Assembly (NCBI RefSeq): GCF_000427425.1
Contig: NZ_KE386495.1
Coordinates: 981,072-1,045,071 of the forward strand
Direction of reading: 5' to 3'
Source of the DNA: Caldanaerobius polysaccharolyticus DSM 13641
GTDB taxonomy: Bacteria; Bacillota; Thermoanaerobacteria; Thermoanaerobacterales; Caldanaerobiaceae
DNA: 64,000 nucleotides
A model generated the notes under the pieces. It ran no database searches, was not told where the DNA came from, and saw nothing but the letters and a program-made list of their open reading frames with translations. A program made the translations under genes and the position numbers. Shown here one piece after another: positions 9,723-17,511 of this stretch; the first letter of the stretch is position 1, and every line of letters begins with the position of its first letter.

Positions 9723-9962
9723 TTGGATGAAAGGGCAAAAGAAATGGATTTAACAGAAGAGGAGGTTGCATTTTATGATATTGTTAGTCAGGGGAAAGAG
9801 GCGATTTTAAATGACGAAGCAAAAGAAATTGCCAGGGAGCTGGTGAGGATAATAAAGAATAAGACCGAAGGACAGTGCTTTTTTAAAGACCAGGAAGAAC
9901 TAGACAATATAGTAAAAATGGTTATTGAACAGGCTGTAGCCCTATTTGAAGATGCGGCATAG
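9723..9962 (+). pseudogene. C-terminal remnant of a type I restriction R subunit (DUF3387-like)
   Basis: The 79-residue reading frame begins RAKEMDLTEEEVAFYDIV, which is the start of the C-terminal region of HsdR-type helicase/nuclease subunits, and ends in a helical tail (IVKMVIEQAVALFEDAA). It starts at a TTG with no ribosome binding site, and no helicase or nuclease part lies upstream; repeat sequence lies directly before it. I read it as the decayed 3' end of hsdR. No hsdM or hsdS is nearby. Confidence 0.55.
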
Positions 9963-10055
9963 ATGGATTTATATCAATACGATAACAGCAAATTAATGTT
10001 CATTAAATGTATAAATTATTGTATTATATATATTTAGATAGGGGGTGTAAAATTT

Positions 10056-10613
10056 ATGAATGAAACAATCAAATCAATCTTGAGCAGAAGGAGCATAAAA
10101 GAGTATAAGCCCGAGCAAATAAAAGCTGAAGAATTGGAAATGATTCTTTTGGCGGGTAGGTATGCTCCGCCTGGTATGAACAAGCAGCCTTGGCTTTTTG
10201 TCGTAATACAAAGCAAAGATGTGCTATTGAAGATAATAAATGTAATTTTACAAAGAAATAGACCAAAAAATATGCCCGCTCCTCCACCAGGGCAAAGGAG
10301 GCCTAATCCTCTTGAAACAGCGCCAACACTTATTATCGTTTTCGGCCAGGATGATATGTTTACAACCATCTACGATTGTACGCTTGCTATGGGCAATATG
10401 ATGATTACGGCTGCATCTTTGGGGATAGGATCAAACTGGGTGCATGCGGTAGTTAAAGACTTGTTTACCTCTGAGGAGGGGAAGACCTTAAAAAAAGAGT
10501 GGGGAGTACCTGACGAATACATTCCATATGCTGCCGCTGTGTTTGGATACAAGGCGGCAGAACCGACAGAGCGTTCACCCAGAAAAGATGGGGTAGTAAA
10601 AATCATTAATTAA
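10056..10613 (+). CDS. Nitroreductase-family flavoprotein
   Basis: A 185-residue FMN-dependent oxidoreductase. Landmarks are ILSRRSIKEYKPEQI at the N-terminus, RYAPPGMNKQPWLFVVI (FMN phosphate and ring contacts) and the C-terminal ALAMGNMMITAASLGIGSNWVHA helix region. Such enzymes reduce nitroaromatics, quinones or flavins with NAD(P)H; the physiological substrate is unknown. GGGGGTG precedes the ATG. A distinct second nitroreductase is encoded at 39764-40285. Confidence 0.85.
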   Translation: MNETIKSILSRRSIKEYKPEQIKAEELEMILLAGRYAPPGMNKQPWLFVVIQSKDVLLKIINVILQRNRPKNMPAPPPGQRRPNPLETAPTLIIVFGQDDMFTTIYDCTLAMGNMMITAASLGIGSNWVHAVVKDLFTSEEGKTLKKEWGVPDEYIPYAAAVFGYKAAEPTERSPRKDGVVKIIN

Positions 10614-10659
10614 GATTAGGCAAGAAAACTCGTTACTCTTTTTAGGGAAGGAATAATGT

Positions 10660-11268
10660 ATGATTATTATACCGGGACTTATAGAACTTGCTTGTGGTTC
10701 GTTGATGTTTTCTTATTGGTTAGGACTTATTGTTGGCAAAAGATTGGAGAAAGTTAGGGATGGAAATCCTGGCGCTTTTAACCTTTGGTGTGCTGCGGGT
10801 TTTAAAGTTGGTATAATAGGTGCTGCTCTTGATTTTATGAAAGGCTATTTTCCTCTTGTATATTTTATTGAAAAAGGGCATTTTAGTGGAAATAATATTG
10901 CTGTTATCGCAATAATGCCTATTTTAGGTCATGCTTTTTCTCCTTTTTTGAGGTTTAAAGGCGGTAAAGCATTAGCTGCTACCTTTGGGATTTGGAGTGC
11001 AACTACTCGCTTTGAAGGGTCTTTTATGTATGCTGTTATTCTTGGTATTTTAAAACTTGCTGAGAGAATGTATAACAAAGGAAAACCTTCGCTGCCCGAA
11101 GTGGATGCAGTGTTGGATATTTTAGGGTTTGTTATTTTGGGGATTATACTGATTATGGGTAATTTTGAAAGTTATTTGCTTTTGCTGTGGTTGTTTAATT
11201 TTGTTGTGCTGTTATACAAGAGAAAAAACGATATAGCCTTTTTTTTAAGGGTAAAACTAGCCAAGTAG
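10660..11268 (+). CDS. PlsY-like glycerol-3-phosphate acyltransferase family membrane protein
   Basis: The 202-residue protein has several hydrophobic segments and both main PlsY motifs: RDGNPGAFNLW (family GSGNPGATN) and LGHAFSPFLRFKGGKALAATFG (family LGHxFPxFLxFKGGKGVA). PlsY transfers an acyl group from acyl phosphate to glycerol-3-phosphate in the membrane. Here the first motif has Asp for the usual Ser, and the region after about residue 120 is not typical, so this may be a divergent paralogue rather than the housekeeping enzyme. It follows the nitroreductase by 46 bases and may be co-transcribed. Confidence 0.72.
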   Translation: MIIIPGLIELACGSLMFSYWLGLIVGKRLEKVRDGNPGAFNLWCAAGFKVGIIGAALDFMKGYFPLVYFIEKGHFSGNNIAVIAIMPILGHAFSPFLRFKGGKALAATFGIWSATTRFEGSFMYAVILGILKLAERMYNKGKPSLPEVDAVLDILGFVILGIILIMGNFESYLLLLWLFNFVVLLYKRKNDIAFFLRVKLAK

Positions 11269-11367
11269 AATAAGGGATGATAAATTGGGGCTGCTATCTT
11301 GCGCATGTGGGGTATATTGTGGGGTATGTATTGTATATATAATATGGTTTCTAGTCATAATAAAGGA

Positions 11368-11475
11368 ATTTTGAGGTCGCTAGCGGCGAGAGTCAGGCAA
11401 ATTGCTGAACTTCCTAAAATGGAAGAAAGAAAACGCAGATAGTACAATCACAATGCCTTAAAACCAAGATGTCTG
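11368..11475 (+). pseudogene. N-terminal fragment of a URO-D-like (corrinoid) methyltransferase
   Basis: Reading from 11368 gives ILRSLAARVRQIAELPKMEE and then RKRR, a TAG codon at 11440-11442, and YNHNALKPR. This resembles the opening of uroporphyrinogen-decarboxylase-domain methyltransferases, where a Trp normally precedes xNHNALKP, so the TAG most simply replaces TGG. The match ends abruptly at the repeat beginning at 11475, and no further part of the gene is seen. The assignment rests on a short match. Confidence 0.45.
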
Positions 11476-11544
11476 AAGTTTTTCCGTGAAAATTAAAGTC
11501 GTTCCGTAAAGGGAAAAAAGTCTTTCTGTTTATTTAGTGAAAAG
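11475..11544 (+). repeat. 70-bp direct repeat of 7645-7714
   Basis: The segment shares about 60 of 70 positions with 7645-7714, including the identical block GGGAAAAAAGTCTTTCTGTT at 11511-11530 and 7681-7700, with no gaps (constant offset 3830). An 18-bp part also occurs inverted at 7492-7509. It cuts off the methyltransferase fragment, so it probably marks an insertion or rearrangement end. Confidence 0.8.
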
Positions 11545-12205
11545 CAGTTTTTTAGATAAGCAATCTTAGAAGAACAGGTAGTTAATGATATTATTAACAG
11601 ATCAGCAGATTATATAAATAGTATTGAGGAGGACGATTCTGGTAAGGCTGCTTACGGACATCACAAGACTTTTGAAAAAATAAATTTGAGGAACAGGTGT
11701 ATATGTGTTGATAATTAATAGGGCCTTTTCATATAAACCTTAAATCTGATGTTTATGTCATTTCTTTATTCTCACCTGTTCCTGCAGCTTTCTGTCACAG
11801 CCGATTCAACTGCTTAATAAAGATGATGAAAGATTAAAATTATGCAGAACAGGGTTAAGAAACCATATTTATTTGATAGCTAATGCTGATCTAGAGATTA
11901 TTGACAGGCCCATAGATGGAATAAAAGATTGGGGTATTCCATCAATTGAATTTTTAAGTATTGCTACTGTTGATTATTTTATTAAGAGAATGTATGATTT
12001 TGTCATCGGTATCAATATTGCAAGAGTTGGTTCTATAGAGATCGCTTGGTTTTCATAGATAGAAAGATATATAAAGAAACAGAAATGATGATTAGTTTGT
12101 TAAAAGAAGTATACAAATTTACTAAAAAAACGAATTGGCCAGTTCTTGAAGATCTCTTTATATTACACATACTTCTTATTTTGGTATACAAGGGAGAGTG
12201 ATAAT
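11545..12205. other. Decayed spacer with fragmentary reading frames
   Basis: No intact gene is recognised. A frame running about 11776-12058 gives QLLNKDDERLKLCRTGLRN followed by LIANADLEIIDRPIDGIKDW and ends WFS; it has coding-like composition but no start signal and I do not recognise it. AGGAACAGGTG at 11689-11699 is exactly inverted at 11773-11783, bounding a 95-bp segment that could be a small element. The GTG start of the next gene lies at 12206. Confidence 0.4.
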
Positions 12206-12685
12206 GTGGATATTAGAACTATATCACCCCAAAATCGTCAACAAATAAATGATTTCATAAAATCTCGTTGGTTTTCTACTGAGATGGTTGTTAGAGGAGA
12301 AATAGTTGATATGACAGTATTAGAGGGTTTTGTTGTATATGAAAATGAAACGATTATTGGATTAGTTACATATAGGATTAAGAATAATGAATGTGAAATC
12401 ATGTCTTTAGATAGTCTTAAGGAGAATCAAGGTATTGGAACTGCTCTTGTAAATAAAGTTATCGAGGTGGCAACTATAGAAAAATGCACGAAAATAAAAG
12501 TGATTACAACAAATGATAATATTAACGCCATGCGTTTTTATCAAAAACGTGGATTTGATATGGTACGCATATATCATAACGCTTTGGATATTTCGAGAAA
12601 ATTAAAGCCATCCATTCCGATACTAGGTAATTTTAACATACCTTTAAAGCATGAAATTGAATTTGAATTGAATCTTTTCAAATAA
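12206..12685 (+). CDS. GNAT-family N-acetyltransferase
   Basis: A 159-residue GNAT protein. The acetyl-CoA motif A is LDSLKENQGIGTALVNKVIEVA (Q/R-x-x-G-x-G/A form as QGIGTA), followed by NINAMRFYQKRGFDMV, the usual motif B. The acceptor is unknown. GTG 12206 is chosen because AGGGAGAG at 12191-12198 is seven bases upstream. Its neighbour downstream is a second, unrelated GNAT. Confidence 0.82.
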   Translation: MDIRTISPQNRQQINDFIKSRWFSTEMVVRGEIVDMTVLEGFVVYENETIIGLVTYRIKNNECEIMSLDSLKENQGIGTALVNKVIEVATIEKCTKIKVITTNDNINAMRFYQKRGFDMVRIYHNALDISRKLKPSIPILGNFNIPLKHEIEFELNLFK

Positions 12686-12722
12686 GCATTATTTTGGGGT
12701 CAGTACAATGAGGAGGGATTTT

Positions 12723-13202
12723 ATGAATTTGGTAATAAGAGAAGCGATTAGTGATGATTATTATGACATTAATAACCTTGCTAGGGAAGTACATAAATTG
12801 CATGTTAAAAATAGACCGGATGTTTTTATGGATATGGACAATCCATTATTAAAAGAGCATTTTGACGATTTATTGCATACTGATAATGCAAAATTATTTG
12901 TAGTCGAAAATACCAATAACAAAGAGTTGGTAGCATATAGCATGATAAAAATTATGGTTACGCAAAGCATACCAGTGCTAGTTCCGAAAAGATTTGCTTT
13001 TATAGATGAATTCTGTGTTAAGTCCAGTTATAGGAACAAGGGTATTGGAAGATTATTGTTTCAACATATTGTAAATTACGCAAAATCAGAAAGGGTCTCA
13101 TCATTACAATTAGCTGTATGGGAATTTAATAAAGATGCAATTAAATTTTATGAAACAATGGGGATGACAACGAGATATAGAAGAATGGAATTAAACTTAT
13201 AG
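12723..13202 (+). CDS. GNAT-family N-acetyltransferase
   Basis: A 159-residue GNAT protein. NLVIREAISDDYYDINNL opens the fold; motif A is IDEFCVKSSYRNKGIGRLLF, and motif B is LAVWEFNKDAIKFYETMGM. Proteins of this shape include small-molecule acetyltransferases; no substrate can be assigned. ATG 12723 follows GAGGAGGG at 12710-12717. It lies 37 bases after the previous GNAT gene and may share its transcript. Confidence 0.83.
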   Translation: MNLVIREAISDDYYDINNLAREVHKLHVKNRPDVFMDMDNPLLKEHFDDLLHTDNAKLFVVENTNNKELVAYSMIKIMVTQSIPVLVPKRFAFIDEFCVKSSYRNKGIGRLLFQHIVNYAKSERVSSLQLAVWEFNKDAIKFYETMGMTTRYRRMELNL

Positions 13203-13388
13203 TAGTTTTAATAGGCATATTTTATTATGTTGTAAAGGAAGTAATATATTTTTTAACATTAGGAGATAGCCCACCACATAACACTGTCAGTATTAGCGTC
13301 GCAATATAATTTGGGGGTAAATTTCGTTATGGTGATATTATATGAAGATAATATTTAGGTTTTGTATATTGTGTTAAAATTTTTTAAA

Positions 13389-13450
13389 TACTATTGTGCA
13401 TTGAATAGTAGTGTGTTATTATTGAAATAGCTACTATTTAATAAATAGTA
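13389..13450 (+). promoter_or_regulatory. Promoter with two TACTATT/AATAGTA operators
   Basis: TTGTGC at 13394-13399 and TATTAT at 13417-13422 (17-base gap) form a plausible promoter. An inverted repeat TACTATT-N8-AATAGTA (13389-13410) overlaps the -35 box. A perfect 9-bp palindrome TACTATTTA-A-TAAATAGTA (13432-13450) lies between the -10 box and the ribosome binding site. Both share the same half-site, so a dimeric repressor is expected; the PadR regulator at the end of this operon is the obvious candidate for autoregulation. Confidence 0.65.
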
Positions 13451-13467
13451 CTTTGGAGGATTGAAAT

Positions 13468-14220
13468 ATGAAGAAAGCCGAGTATTTACAATTGCTAAAG
13501 AAATATTTATCAGGCAAAATAAAGGATGATGAATTAAAAGATATTCTTTCTGATTATGAGGGCTTTTTTTTAACTGGAATAGAAGAGGGAAAAACTGAAG
13601 AAGAAATAAGTGCGGAACTGGGAGATCCTATAGAAATTGCTCACTCACTAATAGAAGAAGAAAATAAACAATTGTCTATATGCTATGCTCCTGTATACAA
13701 GCGTATTCTTGCACTAATAATAGATATAATTGTTGCTGGTTTACCTTTTATTTGGCTTATACCGCGTACTGCGATAGATTTATATTTTAGGCCACAAATG
13801 CTTTTTAATATGGTACCAACTTTTTTATCTACCGTAAATATTTCAAGCCATCAGTGGATTTCACGGATACAGCCTTTCTGGAGCATTGCAATAATTGCGT
13901 CAGTTTTTTGGTTTTTTCTGATTAATCCATTATGTATGTTTATCTTTAAGGGTTATACAATAGGTAAAAGAATCATGAAAATAAGAGTTGTTTCAGTTAA
14001 TGGGGAGAATGCAAATTTTGTTCAACTAATTGTACGTGAATGGATTGGTAAATATTTAATAAATACGTTAGGTTCTATGTTAGGCTCTATATTACCGTCT
14101 ATATTGGAAATACTACCTTCTATCATTTCATTGATATGGGCATCAGTATCAAAAAAACACTATACTATACATGATACAATTGCACATACTTGTGTTGTAG
14201 AATGTCCAGGAAAGAGGTAA
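13468..14220 (+). CDS. HAAS/DUF1700-RDD membrane protein
   Basis: The 250-residue protein starts with a HAAS-type domain (about residues 1-65: EYLQLLKKYLSGKIKDDELK, then a GDPIEIA helix region), which typically pairs with PadR regulators. A C-terminal RDD domain with at least three membrane segments follows (YAPVYKRILALIIDIIVAGL, FIFKGYTIGKRIMKIRVVSV, DTIAHTCVVE). The function of such fusions is unknown; a membrane sensor or antisigma-like partner is possible. The PadR gene follows by five bases. Confidence 0.75.
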   Translation: MKKAEYLQLLKKYLSGKIKDDELKDILSDYEGFFLTGIEEGKTEEEISAELGDPIEIAHSLIEEENKQLSICYAPVYKRILALIIDIIVAGLPFIWLIPRTAIDLYFRPQMLFNMVPTFLSTVNISSHQWISRIQPFWSIAIIASVFWFFLINPLCMFIFKGYTIGKRIMKIRVVSVNGENANFVQLIVREWIGKYLINTLGSMLGSILPSILEILPSIISLIWASVSKKHYTIHDTIAHTCVVECPGKR

Positions 14221-14225
14221 CCACT

Positions 14226-14543
14226 ATGGGTACGCAGATGAAAAAAGGAGTTCTTGAAATGTGTATCCTATTTCAGTTAAAAGGTAATGAGCTTTATGGG
14301 TATGAGTTAATGAAAGTAATTCGGCAGCATTTTCCTGATGTTTATGAGGGTTCAGTCTATACAATTCTTCGTCGACTTAATGCAGAAGGATATACAGAGA
14401 TAACCATGCGAGATTCACATAATGGCCCTCCCCGAAAATATTATAGAATTACAGAAAAAGGAAAAGAGTATCTTGCTCAAATGATTGATGAATGGCATTC
14501 TATTGTAAAAAGCGTAGTATCATTTGGAATTCCTTTAGAATAG
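14226..14543 (+). CDS. PadR-family transcriptional regulator
   Basis: A 105-residue winged-helix regulator. It has the PadR layout: MKKGVLEMCILFQLKGNELY, YELMKVIRQHFPDVYEGSVY, TILRRLNAEGYTEI and the wing RKYYRITEKGKEYL. ATG 14226 follows AGAGGTAA. PadR proteins are usually repressors that respond to stress or small ligands. The usual order (PadR first, HAAS protein second) is reversed here. Its likely target is the paired TACTATT operators at 13389-13450. Confidence 0.88.
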   Translation: MGTQMKKGVLEMCILFQLKGNELYGYELMKVIRQHFPDVYEGSVYTILRRLNAEGYTEITMRDSHNGPPRKYYRITEKGKEYLAQMIDEWHSIVKSVVSFGIPLE

Positions 14544-14603
14544 CATTCTTGCTACAATGAGTTATCATGAGAAAATGAAGGATAATAAAAGGAGAAGAAT
14601 ATA

Positions 14604-15059
14604 ATGAAAAGTGAAAAAGAAAAAATGTTAGCAGGTGAGTTTTAATGTGCAGGAGATGAAGAATTAGTAAAAGATAGAGAGTATGCAAGGGATTTGATCT
14701 TTGAGTTTAACCATACAAGGCCGAGTGAAAAAGAAAAAAGAAAGGAAATCTTAAAGCGATTAATTAATGCAAAAGGTTCATTCCATGTTGAAGCCCCCTT
14801 TTATTGTGATTACGGATATAACATTGAGGTTGGTGAGAACTTTTATGCCAACTTTGGGTGTACTATACTTGACGTTAATAAGGTGCAAATTGGAGATAAT
14901 GTACTATTAGGGCCAAATGTCCAAATATATACCGCTGCGCATCCTACGGACCCAAAGGAAAGATTATATGGCAAAGAATTTGCTAAGCCAATTGTTATAG
15001 GAAACAATGTCTGGATTGGTGGCGGAACAATAATATGTCCGGGAGTAATAAAAGGATAA
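14604..15059 (+). pseudogene. Maltose/galactoside O-acetyltransferase, broken
   Basis: The gene starts with a good binding site and MKSEKEKMLAGEF, then a TAA at 14643-14645 where the family has Tyr in GELYxAGD, and continues in the same frame as CAGDEELVKDREYARDLIFE and the left-handed beta-helix (NIEVGENFYANFGCTILD, with the catalytic His in YTAAHPTD). It ends prematurely after WIGGGTIICPGVIKG, losing about 60 residues including the last hexapeptide repeats. A 17-bp direct repeat (14579-14595 and 15053-15069) lies before the start and at the break. Confidence 0.85.
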
Positions 15060-15240
15060 TAAAAGGAGAGTGATAGTATGGATATTAACGACATTTGATA
15101 TGGTACAATGGGGGTAATCGAAAATACTAATGGCAAAAAATTAGTAGTAACCAATAATTGTTGAGTAAGTGTAAAGTGAAGAAACATGAGTAATAAATAT
15201 ATTTTGTATATAATATAATCCTCATTAGGAGATGATTGAA

Positions 15241-15699
15241 GTGGAGTCGACGATCATAATTCTGGCGATATTAATTGTCGCAGTATTAGGCAAAGCTAAT
15301 TCTGTAGCAATCGCTGCATGTACACTTTTGATTGTTAAGCTATTACAAATTGACCAATATATTTTTCCAGTTATTGAGAGAAACGGAGTATTTTGGGGAT
15401 TGGTTTTGCTTATTGCTGCTATCTTAATCCCCATTGCCAATGGAAGTATTACTCTTGCAAATATCAGGAATGTTTTTACTTCTTGGATTGGCGTAATCGC
15501 TTTACTTCTCTCGCTTTTTACTACATATTTAAGCGGTCTTGGTTTGAAATACCTTACAGTTCAAGGCCATAGCGAAATAATGCCTGCTATGATTTTAGGT
15601 GCAGTAGTTGCTGCTGCCTTCTTGGGTGGTGTCCCTGTAGGGCCTTTGATTACCGCTGGGATGCTGGCGCTGTGTTTGAAGCTGTTTCATATAACATAG
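15241..15699 (+). CDS. DUF441-family membrane protein
   Basis: A 152-residue hydrophobic protein of the YeaL/DUF441 type with about four membrane segments (STIIILAILIVAVLGK, VFWGLVLLIAAILIPIANG, WIGVIALLLSLFTTYLSG, and the C-terminal AVVAAAFLGGVPVGPLITAG signature). Function unknown in the family. GTG 15241 gives the family-like start MESTIIIL and good spacing from TAGGAG at 15225-15230; an ATG at 15232 is too close to that site. Confidence 0.75.
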   Translation: MESTIIILAILIVAVLGKANSVAIAACTLLIVKLLQIDQYIFPVIERNGVFWGLVLLIAAILIPIANGSITLANIRNVFTSWIGVIALLLSLFTTYLSGLGLKYLTVQGHSEIMPAMILGAVVAAAFLGGVPVGPLITAGMLALCLKLFHIT

Positions 15700-15707
15700 A
15701 TGCAGAT

Positions 15708-17483
15708 TTACATTTTAATTGCAGGAATTTTGACTTCGACAGTAGTTCCTTTGCCATATTCACTTTTAATAGATAGACCATATTTCTCGCCATAATATAA
15801 TTTTATTCTTTGGTTTATGTTTTTAAGGCCATACCCGTTTTCGTCTTCACTTTCGAAATCATTTGACAGAATTTTATCAATTTTGTCTTTTGGAATCCCT
15901 ATACCGTCGTCTTGTACCGATAATATTATTTCATCATTTTCTAATTTACCGTTTATTGATATCGTTCCATTTCCTTCTCCTTTTCCAAGGATTCCATGCA
16001 GTATAGAATTTTCAACTATAGGTTGTAATGTAATTTTTAAAATGCTATATTCGTATATGCGTTCGTCTGCCATTATCTTCAATAGAATTCTTCCAGAATA
16101 TCTCATATTTTGAATTTCAGTATAAAGAGCAGCATGAGTTAATTCGTCTTTTATAGAAATAATATCTTTTCCTTTATTTAGACTAAGCTTATAAAATTTA
16201 GCAAGGCTTTTAACAACCCTTCTTATTTCTTCATTCATATTTTTATATGACATCCAACTGATCATATCAAGAGTATTATATAAAAAATGAGGGTTTATTT
16301 GTGCCTGTAAAGCTTTAAGTTCTGCATTTTTTATTTCTTTACCTAATTTGTACTGTTCTTCAATAAGTACTGCCATCCTGCTAATCATAAAATTATAATT
16401 TTTAATAAGCTCACCAATTTCATCTTCACTTGAGTCATTAATAAACATATTTAAATTACCATCGTGGACATTTCTCATTCCAATTATTAATTTCGATATT
16501 CTTCTGTTTATTGAATTTGAAAAATAATATGCAAGCGAATACGCTATTGTACCAATGATTATCATTATTAAAAACAATTCGTTTCTTATTGCATTGCTTC
16601 CAGAAAGAACTTTGCTATAAGGTATAATTGTTATCATATACCAATCTGTATTTTTAATAAGAGAACTTGCTATAAGACATTGATTACCATTTATCGTTAA
16701 TAATTTTAATGTTCCACCTTGATAAGAAAGTTTGCTTGCTAGAGAGTTATCAATTTTGTATTTTTTTAAAAGAGAATTATCTGAAGATGCTACAATATCA
16801 CCTTTAGAATTTTGTATATATGTAAGGCTATCTTTAATTGTATTTGCCTTCTTAAGAATCTCATCAATTATTTTTTTTTGAAAATCTACACGGATGTACC
16901 CTATGTTCTCATGATAATTATTAGGGTTTTTTATAGTTGCGGCTACTGAAAGTAGTTGCGGGTTCATTATGTTGATATCTTCAAGATAGGAACTAGGGCA
17001 ATATAGATATTTTTCATTGTTTTTTTCTAAAATAGAAAACCATTTTGACTGTTTTGCTTGTTCAATGCTAAATAGATTGACGTTTTCGCTAGAGTAAATA
17101 AATTCGTTTAATGAATAAAGCCTTACTCGATAAATATCGACATTATCTTGTAAAGAGGAAAGAAATTGACGTAAATATGTCATATCTGCAATCTGCTCAT
17201 GGATATTGGATGAACTTGGATTTTTAGCAAGTATAGTAGTTAAATTACCATCATTACGTATTATATCTATTACTTGAGATATTTTATATAATTTATAGGC
17301 GAGAAAAGAATAAGTTTGATCAATAGCTTGGGCAGTTGAGAAAGTAATATAGTTTTTTACAATGTTGGATACTTGTTTGTACGTAAAAAGAGTTAAGATC
17401 ATAAGAGGTATTACTATAAGCATAAAGTAAGATAACAAAAATTTCTGCATTAATTTTAATCTTGAAAAAATCCTTTTATTCAC
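15708..17483 (-). CDS. YesM-type sensor histidine kinase
   Basis: A 591-residue membrane kinase. An N-terminal membrane helix (LLSYFMLIVIPLMILTLF) is followed by an extracellular sensor region of about 260 residues, a second helix (LFLIMIIIGTIAYSLAYYF, near residue 305), a HAMP linker, the His-kinase box ALQAQINPHFLYNTLDMISW (His near 397) and a C-terminal ATPase (NSILHG, DDGIGIP, GYGLKNINQRI). It is co-transcribed with the response regulator upstream on the same strand (28-base gap). YesM/YesN pairs control carbohydrate transporters, here very likely the divergent galactan operon. Confidence 0.92.
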   Translation of the reverse strand: MNKRIFSRLKLMQKFLLSYFMLIVIPLMILTLFTYKQVSNIVKNYITFSTAQAIDQTYSFLAYKLYKISQVIDIIRNDGNLTTILAKNPSSSNIHEQIADMTYLRQFLSSLQDNVDIYRVRLYSLNEFIYSSENVNLFSIEQAKQSKWFSILEKNNEKYLYCPSSYLEDINIMNPQLLSVAATIKNPNNYHENIGYIRVDFQKKIIDEILKKANTIKDSLTYIQNSKGDIVASSDNSLLKKYKIDNSLASKLSYQGGTLKLLTINGNQCLIASSLIKNTDWYMITIIPYSKVLSGSNAIRNELFLIMIIIGTIAYSLAYYFSNSINRRISKLIIGMRNVHDGNLNMFINDSSEDEIGELIKNYNFMISRMAVLIEEQYKLGKEIKNAELKALQAQINPHFLYNTLDMISWMSYKNMNEEIRRVVKSLAKFYKLSLNKGKDIISIKDELTHAALYTEIQNMRYSGRILLKIMADERIYEYSILKITLQPIVENSILHGILGKGEGNGTISINGKLENDEIILSVQDDGIGIPKDKIDKILSNDFESEDENGYGLKNINQRIKLYYGEKYGLSIKSEYGKGTTVEVKIPAIKM

Positions 17484-17511
17484 AGTGAAATTGCCTCCTC
17501 TTTGAATTTAT

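Noticed and set aside
11440-11442. In-frame TAG in a methyltransferase-like fragment, which could suggest pyrrolysine.
   Set aside because: Pyrrolysine is used in methylamine methyltransferases, not in URO-D-domain proteins. The TAG replaces a conserved Trp, the gene is truncated 33 bases later, and no pyl genes are seen.
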